From a virus: a stretch of 21,703 nucleotides of DNA. The position numbers and the translations under genes were made by a program. The notes beneath the pieces are model-generated. The model had not been told where the DNA came from. It worked only from the letters and a program-made list of their open reading frames with translations, and searched no databases. The stretch's first letter is position 1. Each line of letters opens with the position of its first letter. Shown here piece after piece: positions 13,745 to 21,521 of the stretch. The stretch covers positions 1 through 21,703 of the IMG/VR virus record IMGVR_UViG_3300000116_000288; one strand, 5' to 3'.

Positions 13745-15130
13745 TTACATTTGCCATTCGTTGAATTTTTCAGAATACTTTGATGCTTGTGATTCAGACA
13801 ATCCAAGATCAGAAGCATTTCCTGTTCCTATTAGGTTGACATTTTCGCTCAAAGCAACATCACTGAATTTCATCTTTGCTTTCTCAACACCAACCACAAA
13901 TTTTCGGTTTGTTCCTAGATCATTATATCTGTTCTTTAGTTGCTTAACCATGAGTTGTCCCTGCTCATCCAGTTCTTCTGTTCCAATTAACGCAAACATA
14001 AAATCTGCTGTCTGGGGAAGACCGAAGGATTCGGAAACTTCTTCCAACCCAACATCTGTGTTCGCAAAACCCTGTCTGTTTGTTTGTGTTGCAGACCAGA
14101 TAGGAAGTTTTTTCTCAATTGCAAGTCCTCGAAGTTCTTCTGCAATAGCCTTGACATACATGTATGAGTTTACGTTAGCAGCATTCTTAAATCTAGCAGC
14201 GGCACAAATGTTTAGGTAATCAATGAAAACAATATCCGGTTCAAACTTTTTCTTCAACTTGAGTTCATCAAGAAGATGTCTGAAGTGGTTTACGTTTGCA
14301 GTCGCAGTGGGGTATTCCTTCACGATCAGTTTACCGTTGAATCCCATAGTTGCATTTTGCATTTTCTTATCATACACCTCTTTTGACACAGAACGAAGGT
14401 CGTCCATAGTAATGTCCATTAAGTTAGCATCAATTCGCTCTGCAATTCTTTCTTCTGCCATTTCACAAGTGATATACAAAACTTTAAGGTTCTGTGCAAG
14501 ACAAGCAGCAGCATGATGGCACATAAACATAGACTTACCAACACCTGTTCCTGCCATGACAATATTCAGTGTTTTGGTAGGTGTACCTCCGTTGGTGATG
14601 CTGTTGAACATTTCCAAATCAAACGGGATTTTGTCTTCTTTCTTGTGATAAAACTCATACCGTGCATCTGCATCTTCAATATAGTCATGTCCGATGTGAG
14701 TATCAAATCCAACCGACAGTGCATCAGAAAGAATTCCCGGAATAGCATTGTCTGATTGGGTTTGACTTTTACCTTCGATGATATGAATAGATTCTAGAAT
14801 GGCATTATATACTGCTTTGTCTTTGCAGAAGTTCTCCGACTCCTTCATTACCCATTCGTTGTCATAATCACTCTCTAAAGAGAAAACTTCATCTACCAGT
14901 TCTTGACATTTTTTCTCTTGATCATCACTCTGAGGTAATTTAGAGATAGCGATAGACATCGCCTCTTTGGATGGTAGGGAATTGTATTCCTGAATGTAAT
15001 TATTAATATTCTCATACACCACCTTATCGGTTGGATCTTGAAAGTATTCACTCTTTAGAAAAGGAACAACACCTCTCGAAACTTGCTCATCACAAGAAAT
15101 AGAATGTAGTATAATTTTTTCAATCTGCAC
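13745..15130 (-). CDS. 41: Replicative DNA helicase, T4 gp41-like (DnaB family)
   Basis: A 461-residue hexameric 5'-3' helicase. The N-terminal helical domain (about 1-140) is followed by the RecA-like motor: Walker A AGTGVGKS at 193-200, catalytic E223 in YITCEMAEE, Walker B IVFIDYLN with D304, and SATQTNRQG near 345-353. It unwinds DNA ahead of gp43 and recruits primase gp61. The start is a GTG at 15130, inside the end of the upstream gene (11-base overlap); no ATG occurs in the first 57 codons, and TGAGG lies upstream. The C terminus (ASKYSEKFNEWQM) is hydrophilic and may contact primase. No loader (gp59) is seen in the window. Confidence 0.93.
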   Translation of the reverse strand: MQIEKIILHSISCDEQVSRGVVPFLKSEYFQDPTDKVVYENINNYIQEYNSLPSKEAMSIAISKLPQSDDQEKKCQELVDEVFSLESDYDNEWVMKESENFCKDKAVYNAILESIHIIEGKSQTQSDNAIPGILSDALSVGFDTHIGHDYIEDADARYEFYHKKEDKIPFDLEMFNSITNGGTPTKTLNIVMAGTGVGKSMFMCHHAAACLAQNLKVLYITCEMAEERIAERIDANLMDITMDDLRSVSKEVYDKKMQNATMGFNGKLIVKEYPTATANVNHFRHLLDELKLKKKFEPDIVFIDYLNICAAARFKNAANVNSYMYVKAIAEELRGLAIEKKLPIWSATQTNRQGFANTDVGLEEVSESFGLPQTADFMFALIGTEELDEQGQLMVKQLKNRYNDLGTNRKFVVGVEKAKMKFSDVALSENVNLIGTGNASDLGLSESQASKYSEKFNEWQM

Positions 15131-15404
15131 TGTCGTTAAACCTCAAAGATTTTGGATCCTCTTCTAGTTTTGATTCTAGAATGTCAATCACAATATCGCC
15201 TACTAGGGAATCGAATTCTTCATTCAAAGTAATGTCGCTTGGATTCTCTAAAACATCGTAATTATATTTAAGTGTTGCCTGATCAGAATCTTCTGCCGGA
15301 ACAATTGCAACTCTACCAATGGAAACCGCAACACCATTAAATCTTTCATCCAATATTCTGATGTTACCCTCGCTTTGTCCTTCAATCGTCCTGTACTTCA
15401 TCAT
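15120..15404 (-). CDS. Small acidic protein between uvsX and gp41
   Basis: A 94-residue acidic protein. It is probably beta-rich in the first half (NIRILDERFNGVAVSIGRVAIV) and helical in the second (EEFDSLVGDIVIDILESKLEE). Similar small genes sit between uvsX and gp41 in marine T4-like phages as I recall, without known function. The ribosome binding site AGAAGGA fits the second of two adjacent ATGs (15401) slightly better than the first (15404). It overlaps both neighbours (23 bases upstream, 11 downstream), so its translation is tied to the replication genes. A role as an accessory to helicase or recombinase is inference. Confidence 0.8.
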   Translation of the reverse strand: MMKYRTIEGQSEGNIRILDERFNGVAVSIGRVAIVPAEDSDQATLKYNYDVLENPSDITLNEEFDSLVGDIVIDILESKLEEDPKSLRFNDSAD

Positions 15405-15606
15405 TGTCCTTCTTATAGGGTAAAACTTGGTTTAGTTTTTCTTTTCGTTCCTTGCACTTGTCGCACTCTTTTATTTTACCACCGGAAAGCATTTTTATAA
15501 TTTTTGATATTGTGTCTCCTACTCCCTCTGATTTTTCTTTTTGATTCAGAGGCCATGTTGGTGGTGGGGGAGGTGTTTTGTTTTCATCATTCTTCGGTTT
15601 CGACAT
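15382..15606 (-). CDS. Small Pro-rich protein with CxxC motif
   Basis: A 74-residue protein with ribosome binding site GGAG 7 bases before its ATG; it overlaps the end of uvsX by 20 bases. The N terminus is disordered and Pro-rich ([17 protein letters not shown]). The middle is a short amphipathic helix ([15 protein letters not shown]). The C-terminal motif [18 protein letters not shown] has a single CxxC followed by basic residues; similar C-x-x-C-K-x-R-x-x-x-L-N endings occur in other small phage proteins that I recall. Two such proteins could share a zinc ion. The function is unknown; its place suggests a link to recombination or helicase loading. Confidence 0.75.
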   Translation of the reverse strand: MSKPKNDENKTPPPPPTWPLNQKEKSEGVGDTISKIIKMLSGGKIKECDKCKERKEKLNQVLPYKKDNDEVQDD

Positions 15607-16633
15607 CTTCTAACTCCGCATCGGTGCTACCATACTTAAATTCTGTTGCAACTGCATCTTCGAGTCGCTCCATAACTTCAGGAGTGAAATACTTTTGTGG
15701 ATCGTTGTTGATTGACTTTTCGAAAGCAGTCTTACCATCAGGTAACTCAATTCGAGTTGAAACCTTCTTGAAAATATCATACTTTACGGCGATTGGAACC
15801 AATCCATAATAAGGATTTAGTCCAGTATCATAGTTCAACTGAACTTCAACCATCTTGTTCTCTTTTGTAAACCTACCCTTGAACAACTTACACTTGATGA
15901 TGTTACCGATGATATCAGTACCATCTTTGTCCTTCTTCTTTGAGAGATACACAATCGTAGAAGCAGCATACTTCAACCCAGAACCACCACCCATCTCCTT
16001 CATCGGAACGTATGCACCAACAACTTGATATGTGTGGTTTGTTAGAACAAGAGGAATACCTGCCTTGCCCAACTTAAGAGTAAGCACACGGAAAGTTGCT
16101 TTGATGACTTGGGCGCGAGTCATATCTCGGGTAGACTTACCTTCTGCGGTGTCGTTCATTTCTTTCTCGGTAGAAAGCATTCCCAAAGAATCAAGAACAA
16201 CAAAGACAGGTTTGCTATCCTTAGTTTCAATGTACTTGTCAACGATGCTAATTGCTTGATGACGAAAAGTCTCGACTGTAGCAACAGGGAATACAGCAAC
16301 CCTATTGGGATCCATACCGCGTTCCGAAATCATACCAGATGTGATTGCTTGTTCCGTGTCGAAGTATAGAACAACACCGTCTGGGTTATCATCAAGAAAC
16401 TTCTTACACATACCAAGCGCAAAGTAAGTTTTACCAGTAGCAGATTCTCCTGCCAGCGCCATAATTTTATTGTTTGGAATACCCCCATACAAAGAACCAG
16501 AAAGTAGGGCATTGAAAACATAAGAACCAGTATCAATAAACCCTGTGACATCACTACCTTCAATCCCGTCTGAGACAATACCTGCATATTCATTTCCTGA
16601 ACTCTTAATAATCGACTTTAAAAAATCACTCAT
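15587..16633 (-). CDS. uvsX: UvsX recombinase (RecA/Rad51 family)
   Basis: A 348-residue strand-exchange protein that coats single-stranded DNA and starts recombination-dependent replication in T4-like phages. Walker A is GESATGKT at 62-69 and the catalytic Glu is E94 in YFDTEQ. Walker B is VFVVLDSLG with D148, and the DNA-binding loop region has [14 protein letters not shown]. The acidic C terminus ([11 protein letters not shown]) is typical and regulates DNA binding in RecA. The start overlaps the upstream 60-residue gene's stop (ATGA at 16633-16630). No UvsY mediator is recognised in the window; UvsY-like function might be elsewhere or in one of the small genes. Confidence 0.93.
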   Translation of the reverse strand: MSDFLKSIIKSSGNEYAGIVSDGIEGSDVTGFIDTGSYVFNALLSGSLYGGIPNNKIMALAGESATGKTYFALGMCKKFLDDNPDGVVLYFDTEQAITSGMISERGMDPNRVAVFPVATVETFRHQAISIVDKYIETKDSKPVFVVLDSLGMLSTEKEMNDTAEGKSTRDMTRAQVIKATFRVLTLKLGKAGIPLVLTNHTYQVVGAYVPMKEMGGGSGLKYAASTIVYLSKKKDKDGTDIIGNIIKCKLFKGRFTKENKMVEVQLNYDTGLNPYYGLVPIAVKYDIFKKVSTRIELPDGKTAFEKSINNDPQKYFTPEVMERLEDAVATEFKYGSTDAELEDVETEE

Positions 16634-16812
16634 TTGTTTTTCTCCAGTTCCTCTATAGTATACTCTATTTTCTTACATTTGTCCAGTGCCTTTTCATATA
16701 TTTCGACACTACATTGTTTATCTCGCATCATTTTGCTTAACTTAGTTCTTTCATCATCAAGCATTGTTTCGAGTGTTTCTTCTATAAATTTCCAAGCATC
16801 ATATTCCATCAT
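16630..16812 (-). CDS. Small helical protein between gp43 and uvsX
   Basis: A 60-residue protein, almost entirely predicted helix and highly charged ([20 protein letters not shown]... ending [10 protein letters not shown]), with possible coiled-coil character and two Cys (34 and 45). The ATG at 16812 forms an ATGA overlap with the polymerase stop and has a strong GGAGG about 10 bases upstream, inside gp43; the longer upstream frame without such a site is rejected. The stop overlaps the uvsX start in the same way. No family is recognised. A small helical protein translated between polymerase and recombinase could be a mediator or clamp/recombinase accessory, which is only inference. Confidence 0.78.
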   Translation of the reverse strand: MMEYDAWKFIEETLETMLDDERTKLSKMMRDKQCSVEIYEKALDKCKKIEYTIEELEKNK

Positions 16813-19337
16813 GCAAAAAATTCCTCCAATGACGAAACGTGTTCGTGGTTCCATCCTATTTTGTCTAGTATATTTTTAATAGGATCAAGAAACGCCTTTT
16901 GAAACTGAACATCATAGTCTATAAATTCTTTTAGTTCAAATTCCTTGGGGAGACTATTAGGAAAGGCGATTACTTGATCCTTTCCCGCGACACCACCTAG
17001 TGGGTTTGGCTGTACAAGGTGAAGAAACTTGATCTTATCGCCGTCGAGGATCTTTCTGTACTTACCGTCTAGTTTGTGCTTTTTAATATAAAAATTATAA
17101 ATTAGACTTCCCTTAACTGCGATTGGTGTAGACTTTTCATATATGGTGGTGTTACTAGCATATTTATTCATACCATTTACACCTCGCGGAAATGCAATGT
17201 CTTCTGGTTCAAACTTATTAAATTTAGTGCGGAAAGACTCAATAAATTCAATAACTGTATCTTCATCTGTGGTGAGAATTAGATTGATTGCCTCTTTAAG
17301 ATTATCACGAACAACCTGTGGTGTTGATGATCTAGTGGTTTCAATGCCCATGATTTTATTCTTAGGGTTTTCGTATCTAATTCCTTCGGAGTCATGGACT
17401 TGCATCATGTATCTCTTTTTTGCAGTCCAAACTGCTTTGTCTGCGATACATTCCCTGTCCATTATCATTTTATTATCATAGGCATTCATCAATCCAGCAA
17501 GTTCATCGTACTGCTTCTTGATGTATGGGAGAATTACTTCTTCCGATGCTTTATTCAAAAAATCGACTATCTCCGTTTTAGATTTTTCTCCACACACTTT
17601 ATCAACCAAATTACCAAGACGTAAGTAAACAGAATCCGTATCGGATGCCACAACATAATCATAATCATTAGTACCAACTGTCTTGTTTAAAAACTCGTTC
17701 AGTTTGTCTGCAATCCAACGAATACTCAACTGTCCCGACAAGGTGATTGCTTCTGCCATGTCAACATCAAAGTATCGAAACCACTCGTTACCAATCGCAC
17801 CATAAGCACTGTTCAATTGAATCTTACGAACCAACTGAAAGTTGTTGTATTTTGCGATATCCTTTTCGAGATTCTTTTCTCCTGCTTGCTGTCTCTTCTG
17901 ACACTCAATCATCTTCTTCTTGTACATCTTTCGTTCTTTGTACAACTTATCCATGAGTGCAGGAAGAAACCCCTGAAAGTCTTTTCGGTAACATGTCCCG
18001 TTTGCTGCGACAGAGTAGTTCTTGCTCTTGTGTTCGAGTAAGGCCTTCTTCGGACGATCACTTCCTTCGAGGATACCATTAGGTGTGATCATGTAATCTT
18101 TGTCCTGTTTGATCTTCGTTTCAGGACTGATGTTATATTGCATGATCAAGTGTGGATATAGACTGTTTAGGTCAAAAGAAACAACCCATTCGTGCATACC
18201 AACAATCGGATCTTTTACATAAGCACCGGCGTACTGAGCATCCTTCTTACTAATCGTCTTGGGTGGTGGAACGATATTGTGTTCCATTAGATAGTGGTAA
18301 ATGATACAGTCCCACGTTCGAACTTGTCCAAACACATCCATGTAATTTACTTTAGCAGCATACGCAAGGGATATTGCCAGTTCAAGAAGTTTCATCTTGT
18401 CTTCTAGTTTACTGATAAGTTCAACATCTTTAACATTATACTCAATGAATCGTTGGAAGTCATTTTTATAGAATGTAGCCATGCTGTCATATTCATCATA
18501 CGACAGTTTCTTTTCACCCAATTCAACAAACGCAATATGATCAAGACGGTATGATTCTTGATTTACATATGTAAAAGTCTGATATAGTTCATAATAATCG
18601 AGAGTCGAAACACCAACAATTTCATAAGTTTGATTATCCCGATTCATCTTCTTTACGGTTTTTTCTTTAATGATGTTCCAAGGAGAAAGTCGTTTGGATT
18701 CTGAATTACCAAGAACCTTCGCAATTCTATTTACAAGATATGGAATATCAAAGAAACGAACATTCCAACCAGTAATTATATCTGGAGACTCTACATTCCA
18801 GATAGACAAGAAACTCGACAAGAGTTCCTCTTCTGTTTCAAATTTGAAGTATTTAAATTTTTCAGTCTCTGGTAACGTAAATTCACCCAACCCAAAAACG
18901 TAAACTGAACCATTACAATCAACAGTGATTGCATTGATTTTTTCGTTTGCATCTTCTGGTTTAGGAAACCCGTGTTCAGATTCACATTCGATGTCAACTA
19001 CAGCAACCTTAATCTTAGAAAAATCATAGTCCATTTCACCTGCATAGTTTTCACCGATGTATTGATATACGAAATCAGTGTTACCGTAAATGTCGAAACC
19101 ATCTATTCCCTGATACTTGTTTACAAAGTCTCTAGTATCATTGATATTGCCTGGTTGTACAGGTTCGACATACATTCCGTTGAGAGTTCTGTGTTTAGTT
19201 TCCTTACTTGAAGGTACAAACATAGTAGGCATGAATTCTTCTTTGCGTCTAAACGAAGCACCATTGGAATCATAACCACGAACAAGAATGTTCTTTCCTC
19301 TGATTGCTATGTTAGTATAATACCCATCACATTTCAT
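16809..19337 (-). CDS. 43: Family B DNA polymerase, T4 gp43-like
   Basis: An 842-residue replicative polymerase with 3'-5' proofreading. Exonuclease motifs: D115-I-E117, GWNVRFFDIPYL with D197, and YNVKDVELI with D304. Polymerase motifs: A SFDLNSLYP with D389, B KIQLNSAYGAIG at 505-516, and C ASDTDSVYL with D566/D568. All catalytic residues are intact. It is somewhat shorter than T4 gp43 (898). The end [20 protein letters not shown] resembles the C-terminal clamp-binding peptide of gp43. The ATG overlaps the end of the lysozyme-like gene by 11 bases, with AAGAAGG upstream, so the polymerase is probably translated from the same message. No intein or homing endonuclease interrupts it. Confidence 0.95.
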   Translation of the reverse strand: MKCDGYYTNIAIRGKNILVRGYDSNGASFRRKEEFMPTMFVPSSKETKHRTLNGMYVEPVQPGNINDTRDFVNKYQGIDGFDIYGNTDFVYQYIGENYAGEMDYDFSKIKVAVVDIECESEHGFPKPEDANEKINAITVDCNGSVYVFGLGEFTLPETEKFKYFKFETEEELLSSFLSIWNVESPDIITGWNVRFFDIPYLVNRIAKVLGNSESKRLSPWNIIKEKTVKKMNRDNQTYEIVGVSTLDYYELYQTFTYVNQESYRLDHIAFVELGEKKLSYDEYDSMATFYKNDFQRFIEYNVKDVELISKLEDKMKLLELAISLAYAAKVNYMDVFGQVRTWDCIIYHYLMEHNIVPPPKTISKKDAQYAGAYVKDPIVGMHEWVVSFDLNSLYPHLIMQYNISPETKIKQDKDYMITPNGILEGSDRPKKALLEHKSKNYSVAANGTCYRKDFQGFLPALMDKLYKERKMYKKKMIECQKRQQAGEKNLEKDIAKYNNFQLVRKIQLNSAYGAIGNEWFRYFDVDMAEAITLSGQLSIRWIADKLNEFLNKTVGTNDYDYVVASDTDSVYLRLGNLVDKVCGEKSKTEIVDFLNKASEEVILPYIKKQYDELAGLMNAYDNKMIMDRECIADKAVWTAKKRYMMQVHDSEGIRYENPKNKIMGIETTRSSTPQVVRDNLKEAINLILTTDEDTVIEFIESFRTKFNKFEPEDIAFPRGVNGMNKYASNTTIYEKSTPIAVKGSLIYNFYIKKHKLDGKYRKILDGDKIKFLHLVQPNPLGGVAGKDQVIAFPNSLPKEFELKEFIDYDVQFQKAFLDPIKNILDKIGWNHEHVSSLEEFFA

Positions 19338-19752
19338 TTTGTACCTTCTTCCAATACCTCAAGGTCGAATCTTTTTTGTATCCGTTTGGACCGCCGTTGT
19401 GAATTCTTGCTCGATCTTCGTCTGTAGGAGTCCTACCAAGTCTCTTCATTGTAGCATACCTATTCCAGTAAGCAAGAACTACCTTCTCAGAATACTCTTT
19501 ACCATAACAACTTTCATACCCATCAGATAATCGAAGATCGTCGTTGTCTCTAAAGGCACATGCATCCTGCCAGTAATTTTCCCATATCTGATACGCTCCA
19601 ATTGCATTTCCGTTATCGCCAATAGCATAACTATCGCAATTGGATTCTACTTTGCAAATAGATTCCAACAAAAATATATGGCTGTTATTGTCCGTGTGGG
19701 TAAAGGAAATAGGGGGAACTACAAGAAGAGCATATAGTAGAATTCTTTTCAT
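19327..19752 (-). CDS. Secreted lysozyme-like murein hydrolase
   Basis: A 141-residue lysozyme-superfamily protein. The signal sequence is MKRILLYALLVVPPISFTHT. The core has ESICKVESNCD with likely catalytic E36, then YAIGDNGNAIGAYQIWENYW (45-61), YSEKVVLAYWNRY and DRARIHNGGPNGYKK; I link this pattern to i-type (destabilase-like) or transglycosylase-type lysozymes. Four Cys (33, 39, 65, 82) suggest disulfides in the periplasm. It would cut the glycan of peptidoglycan. The start at 19752 is preferred to 19770 because it begins the signal peptide and lies where the promoter would start transcription. There is no ribosome binding site. It lies directly before gp43, unusual for a lysis gene. The signal could also be a SAR anchor. 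Confidence 0.82.
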   Translation of the reverse strand: MKRILLYALLVVPPISFTHTDNNSHIFLLESICKVESNCDSYAIGDNGNAIGAYQIWENYWQDACAFRDNDDLRLSDGYESCYGKEYSEKVVLAYWNRYATMKRLGRTPTDEDRARIHNGGPNGYKKDSTLRYWKKVQNEM

Positions 19753-19758
19753 ATATAG

Positions 19759-19786
19759 ATTATACCACATATGTCAGAGAAGTCAA
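19759..19786 (-). promoter_or_regulatory. Sigma70 promoter with extended -10
   Basis: On the minus strand TTGACT (19786-19781), 16 bases, then TATAAT (19764-19759) preceded by TGG, i.e. an extended -10. The start point is predicted at or near 19752, which is the ATG of the lysozyme-like gene, so that gene would be leaderless. The message would run into gp43 and probably the rest of the replication operon. Confidence 0.75.
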
Positions 19787-19787
19787 A

Positions 19788-20105
19788 TCATTTCTTCTTA
19801 GAACTCACATAACCATCAAACAAAATGCAGTAATTAATGATATCCAGAATGGCGTCATGATAACCTTCATTATCTACCTTGAGTTCCCCAGCACTAGCAA
19901 ATGTAGATAGACGGGAAAGTTTATCGCAGAGCCTAACAAGGAACCCCTGTTCGGTAGAACATATACCCATGTCTTCGGATCTTGTGAAGTTGGCGAATGG
20001 TGATTCGCCTCCTTCTCCGGCGTAATCGTGATTCTTCTTTTTCATAATATCAATTGCTTCTTTGCAAAGTTTAGCATGGTGCTTCATTAGGTCTTCTCTG
20101 TTCAT
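19788..20105 (-). CDS. DUF1599 / nucleotide modification associated domain 1 protein
   Basis: A 105-residue helical protein. The pattern KKKNHDYAGEGGESPFANFTR, EQGFLVRLCDKLSRL and HDAILDIINYCIL is that of DUF1599 (Nmad1; linked by others to phage nucleotide modification and related in fold to MazG-type all-alpha NTP pyrophosphatases). The acidic/Asn residues in DYxG...NF, the D in RLCDKLSRL and D/N in DAILDIINY would be the metal/nucleotide site. The start overlaps the dUTPase stop (TAATG at 20107-20103), so both are probably made together. The exact substrate is unknown; a nucleotide-pool or base-modification role is inferred from family and neighbour. Confidence 0.8.
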   Translation of the reverse strand: MNREDLMKHHAKLCKEAIDIMKKKNHDYAGEGGESPFANFTRSEDMGICSTEQGFLVRLCDKLSRLSTFASAGELKVDNEGYHDAILDIINYCILFDGYVSSKKK

Positions 20106-20611
20106 TATTTAACTCCTGTTGAACCAAATCCACCGGATCGGTTTGTTGTTTGTTCTGGACACTTTTTAGTTTCTACTACTCCATACATTGCACATTCTAC
20201 TAATTCACCTTGGGCGATTCGATCACCATTTTGAATTGTGACTTCATCACCACTTGCATTGTAAAGCATTACAAATGTTTCGTGGTAGTAATCAGAATCA
20301 ATTATACCTTCTCCATTAGGACAAATCAATCCTTTTTTCAAAGAAACACTAGATCGTGTATGTAGACGAACTGAATGATTTTTTGGAATATTAAAAATTA
20401 ATCCTGTCGGAATGAGAATTCTGTCGCCTGGGAAAATCGTAATGCATTCTTCTTTTGGTGTAGTAAACCCTTTAAGATTTTCCATACCGTAAACCACGAT
20501 TGGTGTTTCATCTTTAATGTGTGCATGGATATCAAAACATGCAGATTGGAATGTTGCATGTTTGGGGGATTTTACTTCTTCGTTTAATTTATAATAGGAT
20601 AGATTCTTCAT
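20105..20611 (-). CDS. dut: dUTPase (trimeric dUTP diphosphatase)
   Basis: A 168-residue enzyme that hydrolyses dUTP to dUMP and pyrophosphate, keeping uracil out of DNA and feeding ThyX. The five motifs are present in order: 1 HATFQSACFDIHA (with SACFD in place of the usual AGxD), 2 TRSSVSLKKGL, 3 GIIDSDYYHETFVMLYN, 4 GDRIAQGELV and 5 RSGGFGSTGV (nucleotide-binding tail). Length is slightly above the usual ~150, from an insertion near residues 40-55. The start overlaps the glycosyltransferase stop (ATGA at 20611-20608). It is intact and probably active. Confidence 0.93.
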   Translation of the reverse strand: MKNLSYYKLNEEVKSPKHATFQSACFDIHAHIKDETPIVVYGMENLKGFTTPKEECITIFPGDRILIPTGLIFNIPKNHSVRLHTRSSVSLKKGLICPNGEGIIDSDYYHETFVMLYNASGDEVTIQNGDRIAQGELVECAMYGVVETKKCPEQTTNRSGGFGSTGVK

Positions 20612-21267
20612 AGTAAATTTGATTCCTCATCATTTAAAAGTAGGGGGATTCGAGTTATATACTCATATTTATTCACTGTATTCTTGGAGTCTGCTTGGTA
20701 GAAGTATGGAGTTTTTACTGCATATACATTAAAATCTTTTTGTATGTTATACGCTATTCCTACATCAAACGGTCCGTCTCCTTTAACTGCGTCTTCTGTT
20801 AACTGCATTACTCGTTTGGAGTATTCTGGGTTGAAATGAATGATTGCATGTGTTGCAAAAATTCTTTGTACCTTTGCTATGTCTTCGTTTACACTAATAG
20901 CAGAGTAGTTACAATCACCTTGAGATGTTCCTAGATAAACTGCATCTGCATCATCTGGTATTTCTATTTCATAATTGATGTTGTCATTTTCAATTTCAAC
21001 ATCGTCTTCTAAAACAAAAATAGGTTTACCATCAGACACAATTGTTTCGTTGAGTAGTTTCCTGTGGGAGAGTCCACACATATGAGTTCCGAACCAATTG
21101 CAGTTGTCTCTGGTGATTCCGAACTCTGTGTCTTCACACATCGCAGCAAAACGCTCATGATCAGTAAACCCATGTTCACCTAAGAGGGTTATCATTTGAT
21201 CTGCTTTTGTTGTGTCTTTATCTAAGTTTATCCACTGTGTTCGTAAATTACGAATATCAATTTTCAT
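20608..21267 (-). CDS. Glycosyltransferase family 25-like protein
   Basis: A 219-residue protein. IRNLRTQWINLDKDTTKADQ at the start, THMCGLSHRKLL near 81-92 and PIFVLEDDVEI near 102-112 match the layout of GT25 (LPS beta-galactosyltransferase-like) enzymes; EDD is the expected metal/sugar-nucleotide site. Further on, DADAVYLGTSQGD and HAIIHFNPEYSKRVM fit the same family. Such phage genes may glycosylate virion proteins, host LPS or DNA; the neighbouring partial gene looks structural, so a virion target is possible. Ribosome binding site AAAGGA. It is coupled to dut by ATGA. The family call is moderately sure; the substrate is unknown. Confidence 0.75.
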   Translation of the reverse strand: MKIDIRNLRTQWINLDKDTTKADQMITLLGEHGFTDHERFAAMCEDTEFGITRDNCNWFGTHMCGLSHRKLLNETIVSDGKPIFVLEDDVEIENDNINYEIEIPDDADAVYLGTSQGDCNYSAISVNEDIAKVQRIFATHAIIHFNPEYSKRVMQLTEDAVKGDGPFDVGIAYNIQKDFNVYAVKTPYFYQADSKNTVNKYEYITRIPLLLNDEESNLL

Positions 21268-21284
21268 AATATAAATTCCTTTAA

Positions 21285-21506
21285 TTAACCACCGTCTGTG
21301 TCTGGTGTTGGATCATACTCGATAGACTTAATTGCTTCTGCTGATGCTAGTAAGGTATTTGCAGTGGCAACCAGAGCATCAATCAACTGAGTGTCTAGAT
21401 CAGTTTTAGGTGCCTCTTCTTTGAAGTTGTATGCAATGGCTTCAAGCCTCGATTGCATCTTATTAACATCGGCAATAAGAGCCGCATAGTGTTGAATGTT
21501 GATCAT
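21285..21506 (-). CDS. Small helical hypothetical protein
   Basis: A 73-residue protein with ribosome binding site AAGGA. It is mainly alpha-helical with Ala/Leu-rich heptad-like stretches (ALIADVNKMQSRLEAIAYNF; LIDALVATANTLLASAEAI) and an acidic Pro/Gly tail (PTPDTDGG). It follows a probable structural gene by 15 bases. No family is recognised. Its size and helix pattern would suit a small chaperone or trimeric stalk piece, but this is not supported further. Confidence 0.65.
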   Translation of the reverse strand: MINIQHYAALIADVNKMQSRLEAIAYNFKEEAPKTDLDTQLIDALVATANTLLASAEAIKSIEYDPTPDTDGG

Positions 21507-21521
21507 TGTAAGTTCCTTATA

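Noticed and set aside
13719-14219. 166-codon open frame on the plus strand
   Set aside because: It lies antisense to gp41 and the start of gp61, whose motifs are clear; its Ser/Phe/Cys-rich translation and lack of a ribosome binding site mark it as a shadow.
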